A stretch of DNA of 64,000 bases from an uncultured Bacillota bacterium (lineage in GTDB: Bacteria; Bacillota; Clostridia; Oscillospirales; Oscillospiraceae). The stretch lies in the NCBI GenBank assembly GCA_947426945.1, contig CANEFX010000015.1, positions 1-64,000 on the forward strand, read 5' to 3'. Below are positions 37,480-47,893 of this stretch, piece by piece. How positions within the stretch are numbered: the first letter of the stretch is position 1; the number at the start of each line of letters is the position of its first letter. The notes beneath the pieces are model-generated. The model was not told the origin of the DNA. It did no database searches and saw only the letters and a list, made by a program, of their open reading frames with translations. The position numbers and the translations under genes were made by a program.

Positions 37480-38234
37480 TTACCCGGCGGATCATCCCCT
37501 GCCTGGACGTGAAGGACGGCCGGGTGGTGAAGGGGGTCAATTTCCAGGGCCTGGCCGATGTCAGTTCCCCGGTGGAACTGGCCCGGTATTACAGCGGGTG
37601 CGGGGCGGACGAGCTGGTCTTTTACGACATTACCGCCTCCGCCGAGGGCCGTGCCCTGTTTACTGATGTTCTACGGCAGACCGCTGCCTGTGTCTTTATT
37701 CCCCTCACTGTGGGAGGCGGCATCAACACCCTGGACGACTTTGACCGGGTGCTGAAATGCGGTGCGGACAAGGTAAGCGTCAACTCAGGAGCTCTTCGGG
37801 ACCCCTCCCTGATCTCCAGGGCGGCCAGACGCTACGGAAATCAATGTGTGGTGCTCAGCGTGGACGCCAAGCGGGTGGACGGACAGTTTCGGGTCTTTGC
37901 CAGGGGCGGCCGGGAGGACACCGGCCTGGACGCCATCGAGTGGATCAAGTCGGGCGTGGCCAGCGGGGCGGGGGAGATCGTCCTCAACAGCATTGACACC
38001 GACGGCGTAAAGGACGGCTTCGATCTGGAGATGCTCTCCGCCGTCTGCGGTGTGGTGGATGTGCCGGTCATTGCCTCCGGGGGGGCAGGGAGCATTCAAG
38101 ACTTTGTCACCCTCTTCCGGACCCTGCCGGGGGTGGGCGCCGGCCTGGCCGCCTCCATCTTTCACTTCGGACAGGTGAACATCTCCGAGCTGAAGCGTGC
38201 TCTGGCGGCGGAGGGGATACCTGTCAGATTATGA
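37476..38234 (+). CDS. hisF: Imidazole glycerol phosphate synthase subunit HisF
   Basis: ITRRIIPCLDVKDGRVVKGVNFQGL. Confidence 0.97.
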   Translation: MITRRIIPCLDVKDGRVVKGVNFQGLADVSSPVELARYYSGCGADELVFYDITASAEGRALFTDVLRQTAACVFIPLTVGGGINTLDDFDRVLKCGADKVSVNSGALRDPSLISRAARRYGNQCVVLSVDAKRVDGQFRVFARGGREDTGLDAIEWIKSGVASGAGEIVLNSIDTDGVKDGFDLEMLSAVCGVVDVPVIASGGAGSIQDFVTLFRTLPGVGAGLAASIFHFGQVNISELKRALAAEGIPVRL

Positions 38235-38274
38235 AAGGGTCGCTGGAAGCGGCGGTCCCTGGGAGAGATGTATG

Positions 38275-38307
38275 AGGGACGGCGTCTTCGCCGTCCCCTG
38301 TTTTTGC
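38275..38307 (+). terminator. Terminator-like hairpin between hisF and hisIE
   Basis: GGGACGGCG-TCTT-CGCCGTCCCCTGTTTTT. Confidence 0.6.
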
Positions 38308-38322
38308 AGAAAGGGTGATGCT

Positions 38323-38970
38323 ATGTTGACCATCGGCCAGCTGAAATTTGATGAGAAGGGTCTTATTCCTGCTATAGTGGTGGATGTCCGGAGCAAGAAG
38401 GTACTCACCTTGGCCTACATGAACCAGGAGAGTCTGGAAATCTCCATGCGGGAGGGCCGCACCTGCTTCTGGTCCCGGTCCCGGCAGGAGCTGTGGCGCA
38501 AAGGGGAAACCAGCGGAAACGTCCAGCACATTGTAAATATTACTGCCGACTGTGACCGGGACGCCTTGGTGGTCCTGGTGGACAAGGAGGGCCCCGCATG
38601 CCATCTGGGGACTGACTCCTGTTTCAATGACAAGGTTTTTGTGGGTGAAGTGGGAGAGTCCTTCTCTGTGGAGGGCCTGTATACCCTGCTGGAGGGACGG
38701 AAAAAGAACCTGCCCGAGGACTCTTACACTACCTATCTCTTTCAAAAAGGGATTGACAAAATTCTCAAAAAGGTGGGAGAGGAGTGCACTGAGGTTATTA
38801 TTGCCGGTAAGGCGGGGGACAAGCGGGAAACGGTTTACGAAATTGCCGATCTGATGTATCATATAATGGTACTGATGGTGGAGACAGGTATTTCGGTAGA
38901 TGATGTACGGGCCGAGCTGGCCTCCCGCCATGTGATTGATCACAAGGTGAAACAGGAGAAGATGACATGA
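38323..38970 (+). CDS. hisIE: Bifunctional phosphoribosyl-AMP cyclohydrolase/phosphoribosyl-ATP pyrophosphatase
   Basis: GRTCFWSRSRQELWRKGETSGNVQ, EECTEVIIAGKAGDKRETVYEIADLMYH. Confidence 0.95.
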   Translation: MLTIGQLKFDEKGLIPAIVVDVRSKKVLTLAYMNQESLEISMREGRTCFWSRSRQELWRKGETSGNVQHIVNITADCDRDALVVLVDKEGPACHLGTDSCFNDKVFVGEVGESFSVEGLYTLLEGRKKNLPEDSYTTYLFQKGIDKILKKVGEECTEVIIAGKAGDKRETVYEIADLMYHIMVLMVETGISVDDVRAELASRHVIDHKVKQEKMT

Positions 38971-39776
38971 TTCAGAATCTGCACACCCACACCGCTTTCT
39001 GCGACGGAAAGAACACACCGGAGGAGATGGTCCGGGCGGCTATAGGGCTGGGGATGAATTCCCTGGGTTTTTCAGGCCACGGGCCGTCGCTGGCTCCGGA
39101 CGGCGCAGCTATGCTGCCGGAGGCCATGCCCGCCTACCGGGCGGAGGTCCTCCGTCTCAGGGAGAAGTACGCCGGCTGGCTGGATATCTTTCTGGGGATA
39201 GAGCGAGACTATTTCTGGGCTCCCGATGGGGGGGACTGGGACTACGTCATCGGCTCGGTCCACTTTGTGGAGAAGGAGGGGGCTTGGCTGGGGGTGGACC
39301 ACTCTCCGGAGATGTTCCTCCGAAACGTGGAACAGCACTACAGCGGGGACTTTTACGCTTTCGTCCGGGACTACTACCACTTGGTGGGGGAGGTCCCGGA
39401 GAAAACCGGCTGTCAGATTGTGGGCCACTTTGACCTGATCACCAAGTTCAACGAGGGGGACAGGCTGTTCGACGCCAGCGATCCCCGGTATGTCTCCGCC
39501 GCCCTGGAGGCTCTGGACCGGCTGACCGGGAAGGGGGTAATCTGTGAAATCAATACCGGAGCCATGTCAAGGGGTTACCGCTCTACGCCCTATCCAGCTC
39601 CCTGGCTGCTGCAGGCCATGCGGGAACGAAATATCCCCATTTGTATCACCGGCGACAGCCACAGCGCAGATTCGCTTCTCCACGCCTTCCCCATGGCCAC
39701 AGAGCTGGCCCGGGACTGCGGCTGTCGGGAGCAGATGGTTCTTACATCCCGGGGCTTTGTGCCAGAGGCGCTGTGA
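38967..39776 (+). CDS. hisJ: Histidinol-phosphatase (PHP family)
   Basis: MIQNLHTHTAFCDGKNTPEEMV PHP motif; his operon context. Confidence 0.9.
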   Translation: MIQNLHTHTAFCDGKNTPEEMVRAAIGLGMNSLGFSGHGPSLAPDGAAMLPEAMPAYRAEVLRLREKYAGWLDIFLGIERDYFWAPDGGDWDYVIGSVHFVEKEGAWLGVDHSPEMFLRNVEQHYSGDFYAFVRDYYHLVGEVPEKTGCQIVGHFDLITKFNEGDRLFDASDPRYVSAALEALDRLTGKGVICEINTGAMSRGYRSTPYPAPWLLQAMRERNIPICITGDSHSADSLLHAFPMATELARDCGCREQMVLTSRGFVPEAL

Positions 39777-39847
39777 GCGTATTTTCCCCTTTACGGCAGG
39801 TGCGGGATGTGGTATAATCCCCCAAATGGAAAAGGAGCTGGTTGTCC

Positions 39848-41068
39848 ATGGTAAAGGTAAACGAAAACTTTTTAAAGCTGCCGGGCAGTTATCTGTTCTC
39901 GGAGGTGGCCCGGCGCATCGGCGCCTACACCGCTGCCCACCCGGAGGCGGACATCATCAAGCTGTCCATCGGTGATGTGACCCTGCCTCTGGTACCCGCA
40001 GTTATCCAGGCGATGCACGCTGCGGTGGACGAGATGGGCACCGCCGGGGGCTTCCACGGGTACGGTCCGGAGCAGGGCTACGAGTTCCTCCGGGAGGCCA
40101 TCGCGCAGGGAGACTACGCCGCCCGGGGAGTGGATATCCGGCCCGGTGAGATTTTCGTCTCTGACGGGGCCAAGAGCGACTGCGGCAATATCGGAGATAT
40201 CTTCGGAGTGAACAATGTGGTGGCGGTGTGTGATCCGGTGTACCCCGTCTACGTGGACACGAACGCTATGGCCGGCCGGGCCGGGGAGTACCAGGAGGAG
40301 CTGGGCAGGTGGAACCGCTTGGTCTACATGCCCTGTGTGGAGAAAAACGGTTTTTCTCCCGAGCCCCCTGAGGAGACGCCAGACATTATCTATCTCTGTT
40401 CCCCCAACAATCCCACCGGGGCGGTGCTGACAAAGGACCAGTTAAAGGTCTGGGTGGACTACGCCAACGCCAGCGGCGCGGTGATTTTGTACGACTCCGC
40501 CTATGAGGCCTTCATCACCAGCGAGGACGTGCCCCACACCATCTTTGAGATTGAGGGGGCCCGGACCTGTGCCATTGAGTTCAGATCCTTCTCCAAGACC
40601 GCCGGCTTCACCGGCAACCGTTGTGCCTACACCGTTGTGCCCATGGAACTGGAGCGGGGCGGGGTGAAGCTGAACAGCCTGTGGAACCGCCGCCAGTGCA
40701 CCAAATTTAACGGCGTGCCCTATGTGGTTCAGCGAGGGGCCGCCGCTGTCTATACCCCAGAGGGCCGGGCCCAGATTATGGAAAATATTGACTATTACCG
40801 CAGAAATGCCCAAGTCATTCGGGAAGGACTTGCCGCTGCCGGGTTGACCTGCTTCGGAGGGGTAGACGCTCCCTATATCTGGCTCAGGACGCCCGATGGC
40901 GTGGGATCCTGGGACTTCTTCGACCAGGTGCTGGATCGGGCCAACGTGGCCACAACCCCTGGTGCGGGCTTTGGCCCCAGCGGGGAGGGCTACGTGCGCC
41001 TCACTGCTTTCGGCGAGGCTGAGGCTACCAGGACTGCCGTGGAGCGGGTGGCAGGCATGTTCCGGTAA
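39848..41068 (+). CDS. dapL: LL-diaminopimelate aminotransferase
   Basis: [43 protein letters not shown]. Confidence 0.93.
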   Translation: MVKVNENFLKLPGSYLFSEVARRIGAYTAAHPEADIIKLSIGDVTLPLVPAVIQAMHAAVDEMGTAGGFHGYGPEQGYEFLREAIAQGDYAARGVDIRPGEIFVSDGAKSDCGNIGDIFGVNNVVAVCDPVYPVYVDTNAMAGRAGEYQEELGRWNRLVYMPCVEKNGFSPEPPEETPDIIYLCSPNNPTGAVLTKDQLKVWVDYANASGAVILYDSAYEAFITSEDVPHTIFEIEGARTCAIEFRSFSKTAGFTGNRCAYTVVPMELERGGVKLNSLWNRRQCTKFNGVPYVVQRGAAAVYTPEGRAQIMENIDYYRRNAQVIREGLAAAGLTCFGGVDAPYIWLRTPDGVGSWDFFDQVLDRANVATTPGAGFGPSGEGYVRLTAFGEAEATRTAVERVAGMFR

Positions 41069-41221
41069 GGCGGCCCCTCGCCCCGGAGGATGAGGTTGAA
41101 TCGGAACTTTGAAAAAAATGCTTGCATTCCGGCGGAATATCTGTTATGATATCACTCGAAGCTTTTTTAAGGGTAATTTTCTGAGGCTTTTATAGATTCT
41201 CATAGCGAGGAGGTAAGCAAC

Positions 41222-41410
41222 ATGGCCAAATGCGAATTTTGCGACAAGGGCGTGACCTTCGGCATCAAGGTTTCTCACTCCCACCGCCGCTCCAACCGCG
41301 CCTGGAAGCCTAACGTGAAGCGGGTAAAGGCAATCGTGAATGGTACCCCCACTCACGTCTACGTCTGTACCAGATGCCTCCGTTCCGGTAAGGTCACCCG
41401 CGCTGTGTAA
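41222..41410 (+). CDS. rpmB: 50S ribosomal protein L28
   Basis: MAKCEFCDKGVTFGIKVSHSHRRSNRAWKPN. Confidence 0.97.
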   Translation: MAKCEFCDKGVTFGIKVSHSHRRSNRAWKPNVKRVKAIVNGTPTHVYVCTRCLRSGKVTRAV

Positions 41411-41424
41411 TGGAACATAAAAAA

Positions 41425-41457
41425 TCTCCCGTGCCTGGCACGGGAGATTTTTTATGT
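41425..41457 (+). terminator. Rho-independent terminator after rpmB
   Basis: AAAATCTCCCGTGCCTGGCACGGGAGATTTTTT. Confidence 0.9.
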
Positions 41458-41485
41458 TTTGCTGCCCTGAATCGACGGTAAGGAA

Positions 41486-41515
41486 TTGACAGAAAACCCC
41501 TTCTTCGATTATACT
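41486..41515 (+). promoter_or_regulatory. sigma-A-type promoter upstream of hprK
   Basis: TTGACA - 18 bp - TATACT. Confidence 0.6.
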
Positions 41516-41587
41516 AAAAAAGAAAATACAGGAGAGAGCTTGCCCCGGAGACAGGGCGGAATACGGCAGATGAAAGGAGTCTGATTC

Positions 41588-42541
41588 ATGTCAGCGCAGC
41601 AAAAGAGCGTGAAACTGGGGGAGATCATCCGAGAGTTTAACCTGGAAATTTTGTGTATGGCCCCCGATTATGAGAATGTCCCTCTCAGGGCGCTGGACAT
41701 CAACCGGCCCGGCCTGCCCCTGACAGGCTTTTTTGAGCACTTTGATACCGAGCGCCTGCTGCTCATCGGCCTGACGGAACATACCTATCTCAGCGGACTG
41801 GCCCGGGAGCAGCGACAGGAGAGCTTTGACCGTCTGCTGGCCTATCCTGTGCCCGCTCTGATTCTCACCCGGGGGCTGGAGGCATTCCCCGAGTGTATGG
41901 AAATGGCGGAGAAGCACGGGCGGACGGTGCTGCGCTCCACCCAGCAGACCTCCGTGTTTATGAGTGCGCTGATCAGCAGTCTGTTCAACCATCTGGCCCC
42001 TCAGATCACCCAGTCGGGCGTGATGCTGGAAGTTTACGGCGAGGGCGTGCTGATTCAGGGGGAGTCGGGCGTGGGTAAAAGCGAGGTAGCCATTGAGCTG
42101 CTGAAGCGGGGCCACCGCCTAGTGGCCGATGACGCGGTGGAGATTAAGGTGACCAGCCGGGACACCCTTATGGCTGCCGCGCCCTCCCTGATCCGGGGAT
42201 ATATGGAGCTGAGAGGCATTGGTGTCATCGACATCAGCCGCCTGCTGGGTATGGGGGCCATCAAGCTGAATCAGGAGGTTGACCTGGTGGTAAACCTGGA
42301 ACCCTGGGACGACAAAGCGGTGTATGACCGCTTTGGGCTGGAGTCTCACTTTACCGAGATACTGGGTGTGAAGGTGCCTGCCGCTACCATCCCGGTAAAA
42401 CCGGGGCGGAATTTGGCCAGTATTGTGGAAGTGGCGGCCATGAACAACCGTAACCGGAAGATGGGTCACAACGCAGCCCAGGAGCTGACCAACCGAATGG
42501 ATAAGCTGTTTGCGGAGCAGACAGAAGGAGGAGCAAGCTGA
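41588..42541 (+). CDS. hprK: HPr(Ser) kinase/phosphorylase
   Basis: GESGVGKSEVAIELLKRGHRLVADD. Confidence 0.95.
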   Translation: MSAQQKSVKLGEIIREFNLEILCMAPDYENVPLRALDINRPGLPLTGFFEHFDTERLLLIGLTEHTYLSGLAREQRQESFDRLLAYPVPALILTRGLEAFPECMEMAEKHGRTVLRSTQQTSVFMSALISSLFNHLAPQITQSGVMLEVYGEGVLIQGESGVGKSEVAIELLKRGHRLVADDAVEIKVTSRDTLMAAAPSLIRGYMELRGIGVIDISRLLGMGAIKLNQEVDLVVNLEPWDDKAVYDRFGLESHFTEILGVKVPAATIPVKPGRNLASIVEVAAMNNRNRKMGHNAAQELTNRMDKLFAEQTEGGAS

Positions 42542-43497
42542 TGTATTATATCGGGATTGACGTAGGCGGCACCAATCTGGTGGCCGGACTGGTGAATGAG
42601 CTGGGACACATTTTCAACAAGGTGACCACGCCGGTGGCCAAGGACATGACGGCGGCGGAATTCGGTGCGGAATTGGTACGCATGGCCCGCAGGCTGTGCG
42701 AGGTGGGGGAGATTGACCCCGGCAAAATTGAATCGGTGGGCATAGGTCTGCCCGGCGTGGTGGACAACAAAACCGGACTGTTTGTCCAGAATCCCAACAT
42801 GCCTTTCAGGGACAAGAATGTCCCCCTCCGGGAGATGTTCCATAAGGAGTGGGATGTCCCTGTCTATTTGGGCAACGACGCCAACTGTGCCGCCGTTGGC
42901 GAGTACTGGGCCGGTGCGGCCAAGGGCTGCGACCCGGCGGTAATGGTCACCTTGGGTACCGGCATCGGCGGAGGCATGATTATAGGCGGAAAGCTGTTTA
43001 CCGGCTTTGCCAACTCCGGTATGGAGATTGGCCATATGGTCATCAAGCCCAACGGCATCCTTTGTGGCTGCGGCGGCAGGGGCTGTTGGGAGCGGTATGG
43101 CTCAGCTACCGCCTTGATCCAGCTGGCCCGGCTGGAGATGGAGCGGGACCGGAGCAGTGAGATGTGGGTGATTGTGGACGGAGACAGCTTCAAGGTCAGC
43201 GGCCGCACCCCCTTCCAGGCTGCCCGGATGGGTGACCCCGCCGCCAAGCGGGTGCTGCACAACTACCTGGAGGGGCTGTCCGTCGGTATGATCAACCTGG
43301 TAAATATCCTTCAGCCTGAGATTATCTGTCTGGGCGGCGGTGTGAGCAACGCTGAGGACGATCTGTTGCTGGACCCTCTGCGGGAGCTGGTTTGGCGGGG
43401 CAGCTTTGATAAGAGCAGCCGCGTACGTATCGAACGGGCTTCCCTGGGTAACGACGCAGGCGTGGTGGGCGCGGCTCTACTGTGCAACCTGGTGTGA
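42541..43497 (+). CDS. ROK family protein (glucokinase-like)
   Basis: YIGIDVGGTNLVAGLV, ROK zinc motif CGCGGRGCWERYGS. Confidence 0.93.
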   Translation: MYYIGIDVGGTNLVAGLVNELGHIFNKVTTPVAKDMTAAEFGAELVRMARRLCEVGEIDPGKIESVGIGLPGVVDNKTGLFVQNPNMPFRDKNVPLREMFHKEWDVPVYLGNDANCAAVGEYWAGAAKGCDPAVMVTLGTGIGGGMIIGGKLFTGFANSGMEIGHMVIKPNGILCGCGGRGCWERYGSATALIQLARLEMERDRSSEMWVIVDGDSFKVSGRTPFQAARMGDPAAKRVLHNYLEGLSVGMINLVNILQPEIICLGGGVSNAEDDLLLDPLRELVWRGSFDKSSRVRIERASLGNDAGVVGAALLCNLV

Positions 43498-43502
43498 TGG
43501 AC

Positions 43503-43535
43503 GAATCAGGGCCCGGGCAAAGCCCGGGCCTTATT
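43503..43535 (+). terminator. Rho-independent terminator
   Basis: GGGCCCGGGCAAAGCCCGGGCCTTATTTTT. Confidence 0.8.
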
Positions 43536-43608
43536 TTTGAAATCCTATTCTATTTTTCTCAAAAATCTGCTATAATCAAATGATAAGGATTTCTGCGTTG
43601 GAGGGCCT

Positions 43609-44517
43609 ATGGAACGACTGGAGGAATTAAAGAAGCTGCTGCGGGAGCGCTGTCCCGGAATGGAGCTGCGGGAGGGAGAGCCTATGGCTAGGCACACTAC
43701 CTTCCGCATCGGCGGGCCGGCAGCGCTGATGGCCCTGCCCGGGACTGCGGCGGAGGCGAAGACGGCGGTAAAAACAGCCCGGGAACTGGGCATTGAGCCC
43801 TTTTTTCTGGGAAATGGCTCTAATTTGCTGGTTCCGGACGAAGGAGTGGACCGTTTTCTCATAAAAACCGCCGCCTTGGATGAATGCAGCCGGGAGGGAA
43901 ACACGCTTATCGCCGGGGCGGGGATGACTCTGGCCCGGTTGGCCGCCTGTGCCCAGGAGGAGGGATTGGCCGGCCTGGAGTTCGCCAGCGGTATTCCGGG
44001 CAGCGTGGGCGGGGCTGTTACCATGAACGCCGGGGCCTACGGCGGGGAGGTTGCCCAAGTACTGAAGGAGGTAACCTTTCTGGATGAGGAGGGGAAAGTA
44101 TGTACACTTCCCGCTTCAGAGTGCGGATTTGAATACCGGAAAAGTATCTTTTCCAACCGAAGGTGCCTGATTTTGAAGGCCAGATTCAAGCTGGAGCAGG
44201 AAGACAGATATGCCGTCAAGGCCCGCATGGAGGAACTGGCGGCCAAAAGAAAGGAAAAGCAGCCGCTGGAGTACCCCAGCGCCGGGTCCATGTTCAAGCG
44301 GCCTCCGGGATATTTTGCCGCCGCACTCATCGACCAGTGTGGTCTGAAGGGATTTGCTGTAGGGGGAGTACAGGTGTCGGAGAAACATGCGGGATTTGTA
44401 ATCAACCGAGGCGGCGCCACTTACTCGGATGTGTTGGAGCTGGTGAAGCGGGTAAAGGAGAAGGTTTTGGCCCAGACGGGCGTAGAGCTGGAGATGGAAG
44501 TAAAAGTTTTAAACTAA
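43609..44517 (+). CDS. murB: UDP-N-acetylmuramate dehydrogenase
   Basis: ARHTTFRIGGPA, GNGSNLLVPDEG, GIPGSVGGAVTMNAGAYG, YPSAGSMFKRP. Confidence 0.96.
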   Translation: MERLEELKKLLRERCPGMELREGEPMARHTTFRIGGPAALMALPGTAAEAKTAVKTARELGIEPFFLGNGSNLLVPDEGVDRFLIKTAALDECSREGNTLIAGAGMTLARLAACAQEEGLAGLEFASGIPGSVGGAVTMNAGAYGGEVAQVLKEVTFLDEEGKVCTLPASECGFEYRKSIFSNRRCLILKARFKLEQEDRYAVKARMEELAAKRKEKQPLEYPSAGSMFKRPPGYFAAALIDQCGLKGFAVGGVQVSEKHAGFVINRGGATYSDVLELVKRVKEKVLAQTGVELEMEVKVLN

Positions 44518-44530
44518 AGAGAGTGATACC

Positions 44531-45394
44531 ATGGAATTTGTCATAATTTCCGGTCTGTCCGGAGCGGGAAAGAGTAAGGCGGCGTCCTTTATGGAGGACA
44601 TGGACTACTTCTGCGTGGACAACCTGCCAGCCCCTCTGATCCCCAAATTTGCAGAACTGGGCATGGCGGGGGCGGGGGAGTATGACCGGGTGGCCCTGGT
44701 TTCAGACGTGCGGGCGGGAACTAACTTTGATGGTCTGTTTCAGGCCCTGGAGGCCTTGGAATCTATGAAGTGCTCCTACCGCATCCTGTTTATGGACGCC
44801 TCGGACGGGACCATCATCAAGCGCTACAAGGAGACCCGCCGGGCCCACCCCCTGGCTGAGGATGCCGACAGCCTGGAAGGAGCCATTGCGCTGGAGCGGC
44901 GGATGCTCGCCCCTCTGCGGGGCCGGGCGGACAGGATTATTGACACCACCAATCTGTCTACCGCCAAGCTGAAAGGGGTTTTGCGGCAGATGTTTGGCCG
45001 GGCAGGCGCCTACCAGGGCCGGATGGAGGTCCGGGTGACCTCCTTCGGCTTCAAGCATGGGGTGCCCATGGAGGCAGACCTGATTTTTGACGCCAGATTT
45101 CTGCCAAATCCCTTCTATGTCACCGAGCTGCGTCCCCTCACCGGATTGGACGCTGGCGTGCGGGACTACGTCTTTCAAAACGGTCAGGCTGAGGAATTTC
45201 TCAGCCGCCTGTGGGACCTGGTGGGCTGGCTGCTGCCCCGGTATGAGGAGGAGGGCAAGACCTCTCTGGTCATCTCGGTGGGCTGCACCGGCGGACACCA
45301 CCGCTCGGTAGCCATTGCCCATGCCCTTGGGGAGAAAATACGCGCCCAAGGCTGGCTGGTGGCCGAGAGCCACCGGGATCTGGGGCGTAACTAG
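44531..45394 (+). CDS. rapZ: RNase adapter RapZ / nucleotide-binding protein YvcJ
   Basis: ISGLSGAGKSKA, VDNLPAPLIPKF, SFGFKHGVPMEADLIFDARFLPNPFY, GCTGGHHRSVAIA. Confidence 0.96.
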   Translation: MEFVIISGLSGAGKSKAASFMEDMDYFCVDNLPAPLIPKFAELGMAGAGEYDRVALVSDVRAGTNFDGLFQALEALESMKCSYRILFMDASDGTIIKRYKETRRAHPLAEDADSLEGAIALERRMLAPLRGRADRIIDTTNLSTAKLKGVLRQMFGRAGAYQGRMEVRVTSFGFKHGVPMEADLIFDARFLPNPFYVTELRPLTGLDAGVRDYVFQNGQAEEFLSRLWDLVGWLLPRYEEEGKTSLVISVGCTGGHHRSVAIAHALGEKIRAQGWLVAESHRDLGRN

Positions 45395-45405
45395 GAGGGA
45401 TTATT

Positions 45406-46443
45406 ATGTCGGAATATCCTACCCTCCAGCAGTGGGAGCGAGGCCCCAAGATCGTTGCCATCGGCGGCGGGACCGGGCTGTCTACGATGCTGCGGGGTTT
45501 GAAAAAATATACCCGAAACCTCACCGCTGTCGTTACTGTGGCCGACGACGGGGGCGGCTCCGGGATGTTGCGTCAGGATCTGGGAATGCCCCCGCCCGGG
45601 GACATCCGTCACTGTATGGAGGCTCTGGCCAACACCGAGCCTGTGATGGAGAAGCTGCTTACCTACCGTTTTACCGAGGGAACGCTGGCCGGACAGTCCT
45701 TCGGCAACCTGATCCTGGCTGCCCTGAACGGGGTCACCGGCTCCTTTGAGGAGGCGGTGACGGAGATGAGCCATGTTCTGGCCATCACTGGCCGGGTGAT
45801 CCCGGTAACCAGCGCCGATGTGCAGCTGGAGGCTGTCTTTGAAAATGGAGCCCGGGTGGTGGGGGAGTCCCAGATTGCTGCCTTTAAGAAGGAACAGGAC
45901 TGCCGTATCCACCATGTGTCCCTGATTCCTGAGCACCCGAAGGCCACGCCCGCGGCCCTGGAGGCCATCGGAGAGGCCGACCTGATTCTGCTGGGGCCGG
46001 GAAGTCTGTATACCAGTATCATCCCCAATCTGCTGGTGGAGGGAGTGGCCCAGGCGGTAGCCCAGGCAGATGCGCCGAAGATCTATGTGTGCAATATCAT
46101 GACCCAGGACGGGGAGACGGAGGGGTATACTGCCGCCGACCACCTGGAGGCCCTGCTGGTCCACGGCGCGCCGGGTCTGCTGGATTTGTGCCTGGCCAAC
46201 ACCACCCAAGTTGACCCGGGGCTGCTGGAAAAATACCGGGAGGAGGATGCCGTCCCTCTGACGGTGGACCGGGAGCGGATCGCCCGGCTGGGGCTGGAGC
46301 TGGTAGAGCGGCCGGTGGCCTCGGAGAAGGGCGGCTACGCCCGCCACGATCCGGCCAAGCTGGCTCGGGCGGTGCTGGAGATATATCGCGGGCGGGCGGT
46401 GCGCATCTTTCGGGGGGAGCGGCGATACATTTTGGAGGAGTGA
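45406..46443 (+). CDS. yvcK: Gluconeogenesis factor YvcK/CofD-like
   Basis: KIVAIGGGTGLSTMLRGLKKYT, VADDGGGSGMLR. Confidence 0.95.
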   Translation: MSEYPTLQQWERGPKIVAIGGGTGLSTMLRGLKKYTRNLTAVVTVADDGGGSGMLRQDLGMPPPGDIRHCMEALANTEPVMEKLLTYRFTEGTLAGQSFGNLILAALNGVTGSFEEAVTEMSHVLAITGRVIPVTSADVQLEAVFENGARVVGESQIAAFKKEQDCRIHHVSLIPEHPKATPAALEAIGEADLILLGPGSLYTSIIPNLLVEGVAQAVAQADAPKIYVCNIMTQDGETEGYTAADHLEALLVHGAPGLLDLCLANTTQVDPGLLEKYREEDAVPLTVDRERIARLGLELVERPVASEKGGYARHDPAKLARAVLEIYRGRAVRIFRGERRYILEE

Positions 46444-46445
46444 TT

Positions 46446-47333
46446 ATGTCCTTTTCAGGAGATGTGAAAACCGAGCTGTGCCGCATCCCTCTGAACCGGA
46501 GATGCTGCGCCCAGGCGGAGGCCTACGGCGTGCTGCTCTACTGCAACACCTTTACTGTGGCCGAGGCCCGTATCGTAACCGAGAATGAGGCCTTTGCCCG
46601 GCGGCTGCCAGCCCTGTTTAAAAAGGCCTTCCGGCTCACCTTCGATCGGCTGCCCCAGGGGGAGGGAAAACGGGTTTTTGCCATCGTCGACCCGGAGAAG
46701 CTGACGGCGATTCATCAGGCTTTTGGCGCTGATTCCAGGGCCCTGGCCCTTCACCTGAATTTTGCCGCAGTGGAGGAGGGCTGCTGTCGGGCATCCTTCC
46801 TGCGGGGGGCCTTTCTGGCGGGAGGATCGGTTACCGATCCCAGAAAAGGCTATCACTTGGAGCTGGCTACCTCCCACCACAGTGTGAGCCGGGAGGTGGT
46901 GGCCCTGATGCGTGAGCTGGATCAGGAGCCCAGGTCCGCCCAGCGCAAGGGAAATATAGTGGTATACTTTAAACAGAGCGAGCAGATTGAAGATTTTCTC
47001 ACCTGTATTGGTGCGCCGCTGGCCGCCATGGAGATGATGAATGCCAAGCTGGAGCGGGACCTGCGGGGCAAGGTGAATCGCCGGGTGAACTGTGATGCCG
47101 CCAACTTGGACAAGGCGGTAGAGGCTGCCATGTCCCAGGTAGAGGCCATCCGCCGGCTGGAGGGAGAAGGGGCCTTAATCACCCTGCCGGACAAGCTCAG
47201 GGAGGCGGCTGCTCTTCGCCTGGCTCATCCGGAGGACACTCTGGCCCAGCTGGCTGAACGCTGTGACCCGCCTGTCACCAAGTCTGCCCTCAACCACCGG
47301 CTGCGCAAGCTGGTGGAAATGGGAAAGGAGTAA
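46446..47333 (+). CDS. whiA: DNA-binding protein WhiA
   Basis: SFSGDVKTELCRIP, RRVNCDAANLDKAVEAA; conserved rapZ-yvcK-whiA order. Confidence 0.96.
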   Translation: MSFSGDVKTELCRIPLNRRCCAQAEAYGVLLYCNTFTVAEARIVTENEAFARRLPALFKKAFRLTFDRLPQGEGKRVFAIVDPEKLTAIHQAFGADSRALALHLNFAAVEEGCCRASFLRGAFLAGGSVTDPRKGYHLELATSHHSVSREVVALMRELDQEPRSAQRKGNIVVYFKQSEQIEDFLTCIGAPLAAMEMMNAKLERDLRGKVNRRVNCDAANLDKAVEAAMSQVEAIRRLEGEGALITLPDKLREAAALRLAHPEDTLAQLAERCDPPVTKSALNHRLRKLVEMGKE

Positions 47334-47337
47334 GATT

Positions 47338-47832
47338 ATGTCGACCTGTACCTTTCGCCCCGCCGGCCCCGGCGACGAGGAACTGATTTTGAGCTTTATT
47401 CAAGCCTTGGCCGATTACGAGCATATGTCCGATCAGGTGGTGGCTACCCCGGAGATTCTGCGGGAGTGGCTCTTCCAAAAAAAGACGGCGGAGGTGGTCT
47501 TCGCCGAGAACGGAGGAAAAGCGGTGGGCTACGCCCTGTTTTTCCACAATTTTTCCACCTTTCTGGGCCGAGCAGGGATCTATCTGGAGGACCTGTTCGT
47601 CCTGCCCGAAGAACGGGGCCAGGGCTATGGGAAGGCCCTGCTCAAAGAGCTGGCCCGCATCGCTGTGGAGCGGGGCTGCGGCCGGCTGGAGTGGTCCTGT
47701 CTGGACTGGAACCGGCCCTCCATCGACTTTTACACAAAGGGGATGCACGCCGTTCCCATGGATGAGTGGACGGTGTACCGCCTGACGGGGGAGACGCTCT
47801 CCAGAGCCGCACAGCCTGAGCAGCAGGAGTAA
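47338..47832 (+). CDS. GNAT family N-acetyltransferase
   Basis: YLEDLFVLPEERGQGYGKALLKELARIAVERGCGRLEWSCLDWNRPSIDFY. Confidence 0.92.
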   Translation: MSTCTFRPAGPGDEELILSFIQALADYEHMSDQVVATPEILREWLFQKKTAEVVFAENGGKAVGYALFFHNFSTFLGRAGIYLEDLFVLPEERGQGYGKALLKELARIAVERGCGRLEWSCLDWNRPSIDFYTKGMHAVPMDEWTVYRLTGETLSRAAQPEQQE

Positions 47833-47893
47833 GCTCCTCTGGCAAAGGAGCTTACCCCTGCGGAGGGCGATAGAGAAAAAGGAGGAACCCGCC

